Shown: positions 23,452 through 32,646, numbered from the stretch's first letter. The stretch is DNA of 48,016 nucleotides from JBCCGE01 sp039029455 (GCA_039029455.1 JBCCGE010000017.1:1-48016); one strand, 5' to 3'. Numbers and translations: made by a program. Notes: a model not told the origin generated them from the sequence alone.

Positions 23452-24435
23452 TCACGCGGACTCAGCATCTTTCTTTTTACGGACGACTTTTTTCTTGCTG
23501 ACCTTCTTCTTGGCAACGGTCTTCTTTTTACTGGCCGTTTTTTTCTTTGCCGGCGCATCAGTTTTGACTTCGGGTGCGTCGTCAGAATCGTCGCTTGAGT
23601 CTGCTTTTGCTTCTACATCTGTCGAGCCATCTTCGGGCTTTGCCGCCGCCTCACTCTCAGCTGGCGCGGCCGACTCCTCCTGAGGAATGACTTCACCCTC
23701 ATCGTCGAGTTCGATGTATTCATCGTTGCTAACGATCGGACGTACCGCACGTGCCGCTGCTTTAGACTCATTCACCGCGTCCGCGGCGGCAGCGAGAAAC
23801 AGACGAATAGCCTTGGAAGAGTCGTCATTACCCGGAATAACGTAGTCGATGCCATCCGGTGAACAGTTGGTATCGACCACTGCTACCACCGGAATCCCCA
23901 GCTTGTTGGCTTCCGCCACTGCGATGTATTCTTCTTCGACATCAACCACAAACAGCGCATCGGGCAAGCCGTTCATGTCTTTGATGCCTGCGAGCGTCTT
24001 GTCCAGCTTGGCTCTTTCACGCTCAATGGTGAGCGCTTCCTTTTTGCTCATTCGTGCGGTCGCACCCGATTCGATTTTCTGCTCCAGATCCTTCAATCGG
24101 GCAATCGAATTCTTGACTGTTTTGTAGTTCGTCAACATACCGCCCAGCCAGCGATGATCGACGAATGGACTCTCGCACCGCTCCGCTTCTTCTCGAACAA
24201 TACGACCGGCCTGTCGCTTGGTTCCGACGAACAGGACTTTTCCACCCTGCGCGACCACGGTACCAAGATAGTTCATCGCGTCCTGCATCATCGGCAGGGT
24301 TTTTTCCAGATTAACGATATGGATTTTATTGCGGTCTCCGAAAATATAAGGAGCCATTTTGGGTGACCAGTAACGAGTCTGGTGCCCGAAGTGCACGCCA
24401 GCCTGCAGCAGCTGTCGCAGTGTGATATCAGCCAT
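23452..24435 (-). CDS. rpsB: 30S ribosomal protein S2 with long charged C-terminal tail
   Basis: 327 residues from ATG 24435; E. coli S2 has 241. Residues 1-230 are a normal S2: LLQAGVHFGHQTRYWSPKM at the start, then FVDHRWLGGMLTNYKT and DVEEEYIAVAEANKLGIPV. The extra ~90 residues are first acidic and Ala/Ser-rich, then strongly basic with repeated KKK runs (AKKKTASKKKTVAKKKV is typical), like a histone-H1-type tail. The reading frame is intact and tsf follows normally, so this is not an artefact of a missed stop. An upstream 21-residue extension lies in the leader and is rejected. Confidence 0.96.
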   Translation of the reverse strand: MADITLRQLLQAGVHFGHQTRYWSPKMAPYIFGDRNKIHIVNLEKTLPMMQDAMNYLGTVVAQGGKVLFVGTKRQAGRIVREEAERCESPFVDHRWLGGMLTNYKTVKNSIARLKDLEQKIESGATARMSKKEALTIERERAKLDKTLAGIKDMNGLPDALFVVDVEEEYIAVAEANKLGIPVVAVVDTNCSPDGIDYVIPGNDDSSKAIRLFLAAAADAVNESKAAARAVRPIVSNDEYIELDDEGEVIPQEESAAPAESEAAAKPEDGSTDVEAKADSSDDSDDAPEVKTDAPAKKKTASKKKTVAKKKVSKKKVVRKKKDAESA

Positions 24436-24453
24436 TTTAAGATTCAAGTTGTA

Positions 24454-24493
24454 GTGGGTTAGGCCTCCACGGTTACTGCATTTCAACTGAACC
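24454..24493 (-). promoter_or_regulatory. candidate S2 autoregulatory leader of rpsB
   Basis: Just before the rpsB start the leader can form two adjacent short hairpins: GGTT/AACC (24493-24490 with 24474-24471) and GTGG/CCAC (24470-24467 with 24457-24454). GTGGTT further upstream can also compete for AACCCAC, allowing a pseudoknot-like switch. Gammaproteobacterial rpsB leaders are known to bind S2 for feedback control. That this is such an element is inferred from position and pairing only. Confidence 0.35.
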
Positions 24494-24721
24494 ACCATTT
24501 CTTCGAGGTAAAATCACCCCGAATGGCCAGTCAGCACCCAGAAATACATTGCGCCGTGTGCGAATTTCCCCGACTCACCCAAGGGCGGTCGGATTTAAGG
24601 GACGCGGATTTTACCCAAAATTCCTGAAAGAAAAAAGCATTCAATGCAGGCATAATCCCCCCGCCCGTTGGAGATTACCGTCGTCCTGAGGGCTCAATCC
24701 AGATGAATCTACGTTAATGCA

Positions 24722-25474
24722 ATGGCTGTAAATATAAAAACCAGTTCTGAAATCGAAAAAATGAGGGTCGCAGGCCGTCTGGCCTCGCAGGTGCTGGATA
24801 TGGTTGAAGAGCACGTGCAACCCGGTGTGACCACGGATGAACTCAACACTATTTGCCACAACTTCATCGTCAACGAGCACGACGCCGTGCCGGCCCCGCT
24901 CAACTACAGAGGATTTCCAAAATCGATTTGCACCTCTGTCAATCATGTTATCTGCCACGGCATCCCCTCCGATAAGAAGCTCAAAAAGGGAGATATCGTT
25001 AACATTGATGTGACCGTGATCAAGGACGAATATCATGGTGACACCAGTCGCATGTTCTTTGTTGGTGAACCTTCAATCCGTGCCAGACGTCTGTGTCAGA
25101 TCGCACAGGAATGCCTGTTTCGGGGTATCGAGCTTGTCAAACCCGGAAAGCAATTGGGCGACGTCGGGCATGTCATACAGCAACACGCTGAAAAGAACGG
25201 GTTCTCAGTGGTCCGGGAATATTGCGGACACGGCATAGGACGTGTCTTTCACGAGGAACCTCAGGTCCTTCACTACGGCAAGTCTGGAACCGGGCTGGAG
25301 CTGCTTCCCGGCATGACCTTCACGATCGAACCCATGCTCAATGCCGGGAATAAAGAAACCCGGCTGCTGGCGGATAACTGGACCGTTGTGACTCGGGACA
25401 AAAGTCTGTCGGCCCAGTGGGAGCATACGGTGCTTTGCACAGACGACGGTTGTGAGATTCTCACATTAAGCTGA
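24722..25474 (+). CDS. map: type I methionine aminopeptidase
   Basis: 250 residues (E. coli 264). Removes the N-terminal Met from nascent proteins at the ribosome. Dinuclear metal ligands are visible: Asp in NIDVTVIKDEYHGDTSRMF (two), His in CGHGIGRVFHEEP, Glu in TFTIEPML and Glu in QWEHTVLC. Divergent from rpsB across a 286-bp region that must hold both promoters. Followed by glnD after 18 bp, as in E. coli map-glnD. Confidence 0.96.
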   Translation: MAVNIKTSSEIEKMRVAGRLASQVLDMVEEHVQPGVTTDELNTICHNFIVNEHDAVPAPLNYRGFPKSICTSVNHVICHGIPSDKKLKKGDIVNIDVTVIKDEYHGDTSRMFFVGEPSIRARRLCQIAQECLFRGIELVKPGKQLGDVGHVIQQHAEKNGFSVVREYCGHGIGRVFHEEPQVLHYGKSGTGLELLPGMTFTIEPMLNAGNKETRLLADNWTVVTRDKSLSAQWEHTVLCTDDGCEILTLS

Positions 25475-25492
25475 TTGAGCTGAGGCAGTGGA

Positions 25493-28168
25493 ATGAGCAG
25501 ATTACTGCACGACGACCTGCTCAAAACCCGGGAACTCGATGAGCGGTTAGCAACCCATTCCTCTGAAGCTGATTTCAGAGACACCATGAGGGATGCATTG
25601 GAAAATGCCCGCATTCGTCTGTGGGAATTTCATCTTGAAGGCGGAAGTTCGGCGACGTCCGTCAGACACTACACCTGGTTTATAGACCAGCTCATGCTCA
25701 GAGTGTGGCGCTTCAGCGACATGCAACACAGCACCCTGGGATCGGCCTGTTTGCTGGCTGTGGGAGGATATGGACGCAAAGAGCTGAACCTCGGTTCTGA
25801 CATTGACCTGCTGATACTACTTCCCGACAACGCCAGTAAAGAACCCGCACCGGCGGTGGAGCTTTTCGTCCGTCTGTGCTGGGACCTTGGTCTGAAAATT
25901 GGTCACGGCGCCAGAACCTGCAAAGCGTGCCTGTCTCTGGCAAAGACCGATATCACGGTGATGACGACCATGATGGAATCCCGATACCTGACAGGAAGCC
26001 ACGCACTGTCAGAGGAATTTGATTCCAGACTGCGTCAGGGCAATCTCTGGCCAGCGGGGAAATACTTCAAGCACAAACTGGCCGAACAGGAAAGCAGGCA
26101 TCTGCAATACGGAGATACCGCTTACAACCTTGAACCCAACATCAAGGAGAGTCCGGGAGGACTGCGTGACCTCCACATGATCGGATGGGTCGCTAACCGT
26201 TATTTCAATACATCTGATCTCGGCGAGCTTGTAGAACATGGGTTTCTGACGCAACAGGAGTACAACACCCTGATTAAAGGCCGAAATTTTCTGTGGCGAC
26301 TCAGAAACGGTCTGCATATCCTAGCAAAGCGCGCTGAGGACAGACTGCTGTTTGACTATCAGAACGATCTGGCTGTGCAGCTCGGGTATAGACAGGGCGA
26401 AAATCATCTTGCTGTCGAAAGCATGATGAAAAAATACTATCGCACCGTAAAGGAGTTGCAGGTTTTGAACGAGCTGCTGTTGCAGCACTTTCAGGAAGCC
26501 ATTTTGGTCAGGCGAAAGCCTCGCATCAAGAATATCAACAGACGCTTTCAATCCGTCGGAGAATTTGTTGAAACCACGGCTGAAAACACCTTCGAACGCT
26601 CGCCGCTGGCTATCATGGAGTTGTTCTACGTATTACAGCTGAACCCTAAACTCAAAGGCGTCAGGGCAAGCACGCTGCGTCAGCTCCGGCAGAACCTGCA
26701 GCTTATTGATGATAAATATCGCAAGGATCTGGCGCACAGGATGCTGTTTCTGGAAATGTTCAAACATCAGGAAGGTCTGACCCACTCTTTACGTCGCATG
26801 AATGCTTACGGCGTACTCGGTCGGTTCTTCCCTGAATTCGGAAAAATCGTCGGGCAAATGCAGCATGATCTTTTCCATGTCTACACCGTTGATGCCCACT
26901 CATTATTCGTCGTCCGCAACCTTCGCAGACTAATGGTCGCGCAACATCGAAATGAGTTTCCACTGCTCACAGAACTGATCAGCAAGCAGAACAAGCGTGA
27001 ACGATTATTCCTCGCCGCACTGTGTCACGACATTGGTAAGGGCAGTGGTCGCGATCATTCCGAGGTTGGCGAGGAGATCGCGCTCAAATTGTGTCACTCT
27101 CTTGAATTGTCTGAATATGACTCCCGTTTCGTTTCGTGGCTGGTAAGACACCATTTGGTTATGTCGAGCACTGCCCAGCGGGAAGATATATCCGATCCTC
27201 GGGTGATTGATCGTTTTGCAGAGCTGATGGGCGATCAGGAGCACCTGGACAATCTCTATCTTTTAACGTTTGCGGATATACGTGGAACCAGCCCGAAAGT
27301 CTGGACCGAATGGAAGGGGCGTCTGCTTGCAAACCTGTACTCAGCAACCTCGCGAAGGATACGTTCCGGACTCAATAACACTGTTGGGATTCAGGAAAGA
27401 ATCGACGCCCGCAAGCAGGAGATCCGGACTCTGGTGAAGGGTGAAGTATCGGATAAGGCGCTGAATCAGCTCTGGTCCGTGCTCAACGAGGAGTACTTTA
27501 TACGCAACGGCCCCGAAACCAGCGCCTGGCACGCACGCGTTATCAGTCAGGCAAAGATGCTTGAAGTTCCGCTGGTCGCGGTACGGCACCGCCCGGAAAT
27601 ACAGGCTCAACAAATCCTCGTAATGGCGCCGGAGAACGAGAACCTGCTGCTTTATGTAACGGCTGCAATGGACAAGCATGAGGTCAATGTCATGGATGCC
27701 CGTATACACCAGACACGATCCGGCATGACGCTGCTGATCTTTATCGTGGCCGATACGAATCAGCAGGGATCCAGCAGCAAGTGGTTGCAGGAGCATACGT
27801 TAAATCTGCGACAGTTCATCCTCAGTAATCCACAGGATTACCGACCTGCTCAGAGGATTCTGCCCCGTGCGGTCAAACAGTTTGAGGTACCGATCGAAGT
27901 CAACTTCATCAACTCTCAGAACGTCAGTTACACCACGATGGAAATCGTCTGCAAAGACAGACCCGGTCTGCTCTATCAGGTTGCCCGCACGCTGAAAGAC
28001 AGCAAGATTCGACTTTTGTCGGCAAAAGTTTCCACCGTAGGCGAGAAAGCAGAAGACACCTTTTTCATAACGGATCGGGATGGGGTTGCCATCTCTGACG
28101 AGAAAACACTTCTGCAGCTTCAGGAGAGAATGCGCAAAAATCTCGACAGCCCGTATTCAAAACCCTGA
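25493..28168 (+). CDS. glnD: bifunctional uridylyltransferase/uridylyl-removing enzyme
   Basis: 891 residues (E. coli 890). GlnD senses glutamine and adds or removes UMP on PII proteins (GlnB/GlnK), controlling nitrogen metabolism. The nucleotidyltransferase domain has VGGYGRKELNLGSDIDLLIL (residues 90-109). The HD hydrolase domain has ALCHDIGKGSGRDHSE near residue 510. Two C-terminal ACT domains (about 715-790 and 815-885, the second starting TTMEIVCKDRPGLLYQV) bind glutamine. Full length with no missing motif. Probably co-transcribed with map and the downstream kinase. Confidence 0.97.
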   Translation: MSRLLHDDLLKTRELDERLATHSSEADFRDTMRDALENARIRLWEFHLEGGSSATSVRHYTWFIDQLMLRVWRFSDMQHSTLGSACLLAVGGYGRKELNLGSDIDLLILLPDNASKEPAPAVELFVRLCWDLGLKIGHGARTCKACLSLAKTDITVMTTMMESRYLTGSHALSEEFDSRLRQGNLWPAGKYFKHKLAEQESRHLQYGDTAYNLEPNIKESPGGLRDLHMIGWVANRYFNTSDLGELVEHGFLTQQEYNTLIKGRNFLWRLRNGLHILAKRAEDRLLFDYQNDLAVQLGYRQGENHLAVESMMKKYYRTVKELQVLNELLLQHFQEAILVRRKPRIKNINRRFQSVGEFVETTAENTFERSPLAIMELFYVLQLNPKLKGVRASTLRQLRQNLQLIDDKYRKDLAHRMLFLEMFKHQEGLTHSLRRMNAYGVLGRFFPEFGKIVGQMQHDLFHVYTVDAHSLFVVRNLRRLMVAQHRNEFPLLTELISKQNKRERLFLAALCHDIGKGSGRDHSEVGEEIALKLCHSLELSEYDSRFVSWLVRHHLVMSSTAQREDISDPRVIDRFAELMGDQEHLDNLYLLTFADIRGTSPKVWTEWKGRLLANLYSATSRRIRSGLNNTVGIQERIDARKQEIRTLVKGEVSDKALNQLWSVLNEEYFIRNGPETSAWHARVISQAKMLEVPLVAVRHRPEIQAQQILVMAPENENLLLYVTAAMDKHEVNVMDARIHQTRSGMTLLIFIVADTNQQGSSSKWLQEHTLNLRQFILSNPQDYRPAQRILPRAVKQFEVPIEVNFINSQNVSYTTMEIVCKDRPGLLYQVARTLKDSKIRLLSAKVSTVGEKAEDTFFITDRDGVAISDEKTLLQLQERMRKNLDSPYSKP

Positions 28169-28170
28169 CA

Positions 28171-29202
28171 GTGAGAGCTACTGAAGTCAGGGAATTCGTG
28201 GATTCCGGTATATGGGCAGGCGCCCAACTGAATAAACTTCCCCAGGACGCATCGTTTCGAAGTTACTGGCGCGCGCAAAAGGGAGAAAATTCTGCAATCG
28301 TAATGGACGCCCCTCCGCCGTTGGAGCGTGTCGATCAGTTTGTCCACGTTACGGAACTGCTCGCCCGGAGCGGTGTCCGGGTTCCGGAAATCTATCAGCG
28401 TGATCCGGATCGGGGCCTGCTACTGTTAGAGGACTTTGGACGAGCAACGTTCTCAGTCTTGCTGGCAGATGGGGTCGACGAGTTGGCGCTCTATTCGAAA
28501 GCGTTATCCGCTCTGAACACGCTGCAAAACTTCAATGACGATCAAGCTGGGAGAATACTACTGCCGGACTACAATTTTGATATCACATGGACTGAATTAT
28601 CTCTGTTTACCGACTGGTACGTTCCGGCGGTGACCGGCAATCTGGTTTCAGATCATGACCGAGAAGACTTTAAATGCATCTGGCGCACTGCATTTGAGAA
28701 TCTTCCCGAACTGCCGTCAGTCATCGTTCATCGGGATTTTCACGTCGACAACCTGATGCTTGTGGATGACACATGCTCACTGCTGGATTATCAGGATGCT
28801 TTGATCGGTTCTCCGGCTTACGATCTGGTGTCATTGCTTGAAGATGCTCGACGTGACATCGATCCCGACACGGTTAGTACCTGCTATCAAAAACACCTAG
28901 CGGACCTCAATGCCTCAGCGCAAACGACCCGGGTTTTCGACCTGCACATGGCGTTTTGGGGCGCCCAGAGACATCTTAAGGTTGCGGGAATATTCGTCAG
29001 ATTGTGGTTACGGGATCAGAAATCTGTGTACCTGAAACATCTGGTTCGCGTTCTTTCGATGGCTCGAAGGGCAATGCAAGGAGAGGAGTTTTCGGATTTA
29101 CGGAAATGGCTTGACGACCACTATATCCCACAAAGTCACCCAGATTTTCATGCGGATGCGGAAGAAATCCGCAGCATCCTTATGCCTCAGTCCAGGAACT
29201 AA
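28171..29202 (+). CDS. amgK: AmgK-like N-acetylmuramate/N-acetylglucosamine 1-kinase (APH-fold)
   Basis: 343 residues with a GTG start 2 bp after glnD. Aminoglycoside-phosphotransferase fold: the phosphate-loop region is DASFRSYWRA with AIVMDAPPP, the catalytic loop VIVHRDFHVDNLML is near residue 187 and the metal-binding segment is LLDYQDALIGSPAYDL. The FRxYWR and MDAPP motifs are typical of AmgK, which phosphorylates the anomeric carbon of recycled MurNAc (cell-wall recycling bypass in Pseudomonas and relatives). The usual partner murU (uridylyltransferase) is not next to it here. The exact sugar substrate is inferred. Confidence 0.78.
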   Translation: MRATEVREFVDSGIWAGAQLNKLPQDASFRSYWRAQKGENSAIVMDAPPPLERVDQFVHVTELLARSGVRVPEIYQRDPDRGLLLLEDFGRATFSVLLADGVDELALYSKALSALNTLQNFNDDQAGRILLPDYNFDITWTELSLFTDWYVPAVTGNLVSDHDREDFKCIWRTAFENLPELPSVIVHRDFHVDNLMLVDDTCSLLDYQDALIGSPAYDLVSLLEDARRDIDPDTVSTCYQKHLADLNASAQTTRVFDLHMAFWGAQRHLKVAGIFVRLWLRDQKSVYLKHLVRVLSMARRAMQGEEFSDLRKWLDDHYIPQSHPDFHADAEEIRSILMPQSRN

Positions 29203-29360
29203 TCTCCACAACAGGGAATAGCCCATGCTCGTCCACTATCAGAAGTCTGATACCGGCGAGTCGAGTTGCGTTCGGTTCTGAATGCGAATTACGGCAACCA
29301 AAAGACGCTCAGAATCAGAGTATCTCGCTGCGCATCGAACCACGTCTTCAATCCCATAAA

Positions 29361-29386
29361 GAAACCCGGGCCAAAGCCCGGGTTTC
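29361..29386. terminator. strong hairpin terminator, probably bidirectional
   Basis: A perfect 10-bp stem GAAACCCGGG (29361-29370) / CCCGGGTTTC (29377-29386) with loop CCAAAG. On the minus strand TTTCTTTATG follows, a better T-tract than on the plus strand. It can end transcription of the phosphatase gene coming from the right and of glnD-amgK coming from the left. Confidence 0.7.
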
Positions 29387-29595
29387 AACATCCTGGTTAC
29401 CTGAGAGAACCACGCAATAGTTTCGATGCAGTAATTTGCGCTTCTGGCGCAACACCTCCAACTGTTCGCACAGAGCTACATGAACAGTCCCCACCGATAT
29501 CTGCAGCTGAAACTTTTGCATAGCTGGCTCGGCATTTTTCACCGAACACCCGTTCCAGGGGCAGGCAAACTGTAACTTTGGAGCGACACCGAAGT

Positions 29596-29613
29596 ATGTG
29601 ACATATGTCACAT
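29596..29613. promoter_or_regulatory. perfect CRP/Vfr-type palindrome
   Basis: TGTGA-CATATG-TCACA is exactly the CRP consensus TGTGA-N6-TCACA, extended to an 18-bp perfect palindrome by flanking A and T. It lies between two convergent genes, where a promoter would not be expected. Sequence match is seen directly; binding by a CRP-family regulator is inferred. Confidence 0.55.
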
Positions 29614-29640
29614 CGAGACGACGGTGTCAGATGGTTGCGA

Positions 29641-30249
29641 TCAACGGTGAAACAACAGACGAGGGCGGGCTCCCGACTGATCCATGCGAATTCGAGATCG
29701 GCACGCATAGCTCATCTCAATTTTTCCATGCAGCCGATCCACACCAAACACATCGGCAAGCATAGTCATGATGACACCGCCATGCGTAATCAGCAGGGTT
29801 GCTCTATGGTATCTTTGTCGACAGACCTCATGCCATATCTCCAGCACACGCTCGGTAAATGCTGTAAAGCACTCACCATTTGGCGGAGGACGTGAGTAGG
29901 GATCGGAAAAAAAAGCCTCAACCTCTGCGGCCTGATCTGCCATAACGACGTCGTACGTTTTTCCGTCCCAGTCTCCAAAATCATATTCCAGAAGACGTTC
30001 GTCCTCAGTCAACTCAGCACCAGTCTTCGATGAGAATTGTCTGGCGAAATCACTGCATCGACTGAGCGGTGATGTGATCACCGCGTCCCAACGGTCATCA
30101 CCAACAGCAAGCCACATCTGCTCCCAACCCGCCTCGGACAGGGGATCATCCGTTCTGCCCCGAAAAATATCGGGCTGCATGGTGCGGCCGTGACGCAGTA
30201 TGTCAACGCAGCCCGTCTGGTCAGTTCGAGTCGAATCTTTCTTCACCAA
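29641..30249 (-). CDS. histidine phosphatase family protein (CobC/phosphoglycerate mutase-like)
   Basis: About 202 residues. The catalytic motif is VDILRHGRT (phospho-accepting His) and the second catalytic His is in LLITHGGVI. A middle segment LLEYDFGDWDGKTYD carries the acidic residue typical of the family, which includes alpha-ribazole phosphatase and acid phosphatases. No cobalamin gene is nearby, so CobC function is not supported by context. The start is uncertain: TTG at 30249 or GTG at 30246 (VKKDSTRT). Confidence 0.82.
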   Translation of the reverse strand: MVKKDSTRTDQTGCVDILRHGRTMQPDIFRGRTDDPLSEAGWEQMWLAVGDDRWDAVITSPLSRCSDFARQFSSKTGAELTEDERLLEYDFGDWDGKTYDVVMADQAAEVEAFFSDPYSRPPPNGECFTAFTERVLEIWHEVCRQRYHRATLLITHGGVIMTMLADVFGVDRLHGKIEMSYACRSRIRMDQSGARPRLLFHR

Positions 30250-30321
30250 GACCGATCAGATTTCTTCTAAATTAAAGATATTCAGACTTCCAACAGTGCG
30301 GAAATCTATTCAATCGACAGG

Positions 30322-32646
30322 TTACATGCATACCACAGAAATCGCATCATCGGCGCTCTTGACCGGGAAACACAACGTCTGGCTGAACGACGGCAGTCCG
30401 GTTTCCAGTCTCACGATGTATGAGCGATCGACACCGGCAAATTCTGAGAACGTTCCACCGACCAGCAGCTTGCCGTCTTGCTGGAACGCCAGCGCGAACA
30501 GGCGCCCGAAGGGCGGTGCAATCAGGTTATCAGGATAGGCATCGAAGGACTCGTCCAGACTGCCGTCCGGCAACAAACGGGCCACACCACCGCTAAGTTC
30601 TCCATTGACAGTTCCGTTGGTGGGCGTGCCCACCAGTAGTTTCCCATCCGGTTGCAACAGTATCCTTCGTGCACGGGTGTTAAAGGTCGGCGCATAGGTC
30701 TGATCCAGGGAACCATCCGCGTTCAGCTTTGCCAGCGATTCCTGGGCGACACCATTGATGTCGTCAAAATTACCGGAAATGAGAATATCGCCATCGGGCA
30801 GCACCGCGATATCCTCCACCGTAGAATCCGCGGCCGGGGTGAAATTGGGATCCAGCAAACCGTTGGTATTCAGCAACGCCAGTCGGGTGCGGGACTCCGC
30901 ACCCACAAAGGAGAACAGACCGCCGATGATGATGTTTCCGTCGGCTGTCACGGCCATGGATACGATAGATGAATTCACCTCCGGATCAGTCCAGGCCGGA
31001 TCGAGGTCTCCATTCGGTAGCAGTTTCGCCACCCGGCCGGCAGCGGTGCCGTTATAGAGGTTGAAGCCCCCGGCTATCAGAACCCTGCCGTCATCCAGAA
31101 CGATGAGCTCAGAGACAAACCCATTGGCAACACCGTTAAAGCCAGAGTCAGTCGTGCCGTCCGGGTTCAGGCGCACGATACGCTGATGGTTCTCGCCGTT
31201 CACCTGAGTAAAATTTCCACCTGCATAAATCTTGCCGTTTGGCAAAATTGTCAGCTCTTCCACTTCGCCATTGAACGCAGGATCAAAGTCGGGATCCAAG
31301 TTGCCAGACCTGTCCAGCCGCGCAAGAAAGGGCTGGGACTGCCCGGTTACCGTAATAAATCGACCACCAATAAGTATCCGTCCACGCGAGTCCTCAGCAA
31401 TGGCAAGAATATCGGTATTTAATCCCAGCGCCTGCGGCACGAGCGATGTATCCAAAACGCCCGTTAGCAGTTTACGCAAGACCACCTGCGCCAGCTCACC
31501 ATCCACTGATACGGACGTTGCAATGGTGAACACCGGCTTATTATCGGACTGCCAGGCGACCGACTCGACGTTAAACCCGACAAAGTCGTCGCTTAAACTT
31601 CCAACAACATCACCGTCTGCCTCAAGCACGGCAAATCGTCCACTGGCTGCTCCATCAATCTGGCTAAACCGTCCCCCGACGGCAATTAACCCGTCATTGC
31701 GTATTTCAATCGCGTTGACCGAGGAATTCGGAGCTGGATCAAAGTCTGGGTCGAGTTCACCATCCGGCGACAATATTGCCATTCGACTGCGGGGCGTCGT
31801 TGTCATCGTGCCGTTTTCGGCCGTGGTCGTTATGTTGCCGAAATCACCGCCCACTATGACATGCCCATCATCTCTAATGTCGAATGCATTAACAGAAAAG
31901 TCTGCCTGTGCCGAGAAGTCCGAATTCAGCGAGCCATCTGAATTTAGTCGGGCAATGCCTTCATGCGCGACCCCTCCGACCTGGTCAAAGACACCGCCGA
32001 TATAGATGGACCCGTCCGTATGCTGACGTACCACGAATACCGTGGCATCAATCGCAGCGGGGACGAAATTCGTGTCCAGCGTGCCATCGGCATTCAATCG
32101 CGCCAGCGACAGTCGAGACACACCGTTCACTGTGCTGAACCGGCCACCAATCAGGGTTTTTCCATCAATACCGATATGTATGGACTCGACAAAACTACTA
32201 ACATCAGGCGTATAGCTGGTGTCCAGACTGCCGTCGGTGTTGAGGCGCGCCAGAAACGACTGCGCCTCTCCATCAACGCTAGTAAACTCTCCTCCAATCA
32301 ACAGTTTTCCATCCGACAATACCGCCATCGTAACGGGTGCAAAAAACGTCACAGAGCGTTCATTAAACACATCTGCGGTAAACGTGGTATCGATGGTTCC
32401 ATCAGAATTGAACCGGGCAACACCGCGCGTTCGATGTCCTTCGATGTCTACAAATTCGCCTGAGACAAATATCTTTCCGCTACTGTCGACCACAACTTTT
32501 CTGCCGACATTGAATTGATTCAAAATTTCACCGGCATCAAATGACAAATCCACATCGCCATCGGCTGCGTGAACGGCGGGAATCGTCAGTAGAAGTGCAG
32601 AAAGCAAGACAAGCAGTGCAGGAACTGGGGTAAAACAGCGAGTCAT
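30322..32646 (-). CDS. secreted delta-60 repeat protein (beta-propeller-like)
   Basis: 774 residues from ATG 32646, chosen because it is directly followed by a signal peptide (hydrophobic core LLVLLSALLLTIPAVHA, cleavage after AHA/AA). The rest is about 14 repeats of roughly 52 residues with the pattern 'DGkilIGGxFtxvnGxxxxxlARLNxDGsLDtxF', the delta-60 repeat. Such repeats probably fold as beta-propeller blades. It is exported and surface or periplasmic. No catalytic domain and no anchoring or sorting domain is visible. The C-terminus has two Cys (CFPV and VCM). Function unknown; related proteins are often large surface proteins. Confidence 0.85.
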   Translation of the reverse strand: MTRCFTPVPALLVLLSALLLTIPAVHAADGDVDLSFDAGEILNQFNVGRKVVVDSSGKIFVSGEFVDIEGHRTRGVARFNSDGTIDTTFTADVFNERSVTFFAPVTMAVLSDGKLLIGGEFTSVDGEAQSFLARLNTDGSLDTSYTPDVSSFVESIHIGIDGKTLIGGRFSTVNGVSRLSLARLNADGTLDTNFVPAAIDATVFVVRQHTDGSIYIGGVFDQVGGVAHEGIARLNSDGSLNSDFSAQADFSVNAFDIRDDGHVIVGGDFGNITTTAENGTMTTTPRSRMAILSPDGELDPDFDPAPNSSVNAIEIRNDGLIAVGGRFSQIDGAASGRFAVLEADGDVVGSLSDDFVGFNVESVAWQSDNKPVFTIATSVSVDGELAQVVLRKLLTGVLDTSLVPQALGLNTDILAIAEDSRGRILIGGRFITVTGQSQPFLARLDRSGNLDPDFDPAFNGEVEELTILPNGKIYAGGNFTQVNGENHQRIVRLNPDGTTDSGFNGVANGFVSELIVLDDGRVLIAGGFNLYNGTAAGRVAKLLPNGDLDPAWTDPEVNSSIVSMAVTADGNIIIGGLFSFVGAESRTRLALLNTNGLLDPNFTPAADSTVEDIAVLPDGDILISGNFDDINGVAQESLAKLNADGSLDQTYAPTFNTRARRILLQPDGKLLVGTPTNGTVNGELSGGVARLLPDGSLDESFDAYPDNLIAPPFGRLFALAFQQDGKLLVGGTFSEFAGVDRSYIVRLETGLPSFSQTLCFPVKSADDAISVVCM

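Larger units (their letters stand above)
29203..29640. other. 438-bp convergent intergenic region
   Basis: This lies between the ends of amgK (plus) and the histidine phosphatase gene (minus). It contains a strong hairpin at 29361-29386 and a perfect CRP-type palindrome at 29596-29613. Short minus-strand open frames (29348-29611, 29397-29708) lack motifs and natural composition. An unannotated small RNA reading leftwards from near the palindrome to the hairpin is possible but unproven. Confidence 0.5.

Noticed and set aside
29348..29708. Two minus-strand open frames in the amgK/phosphatase gap
   Set aside because: They run across the hairpin terminator or into the phosphatase gene and have no protein-like features.
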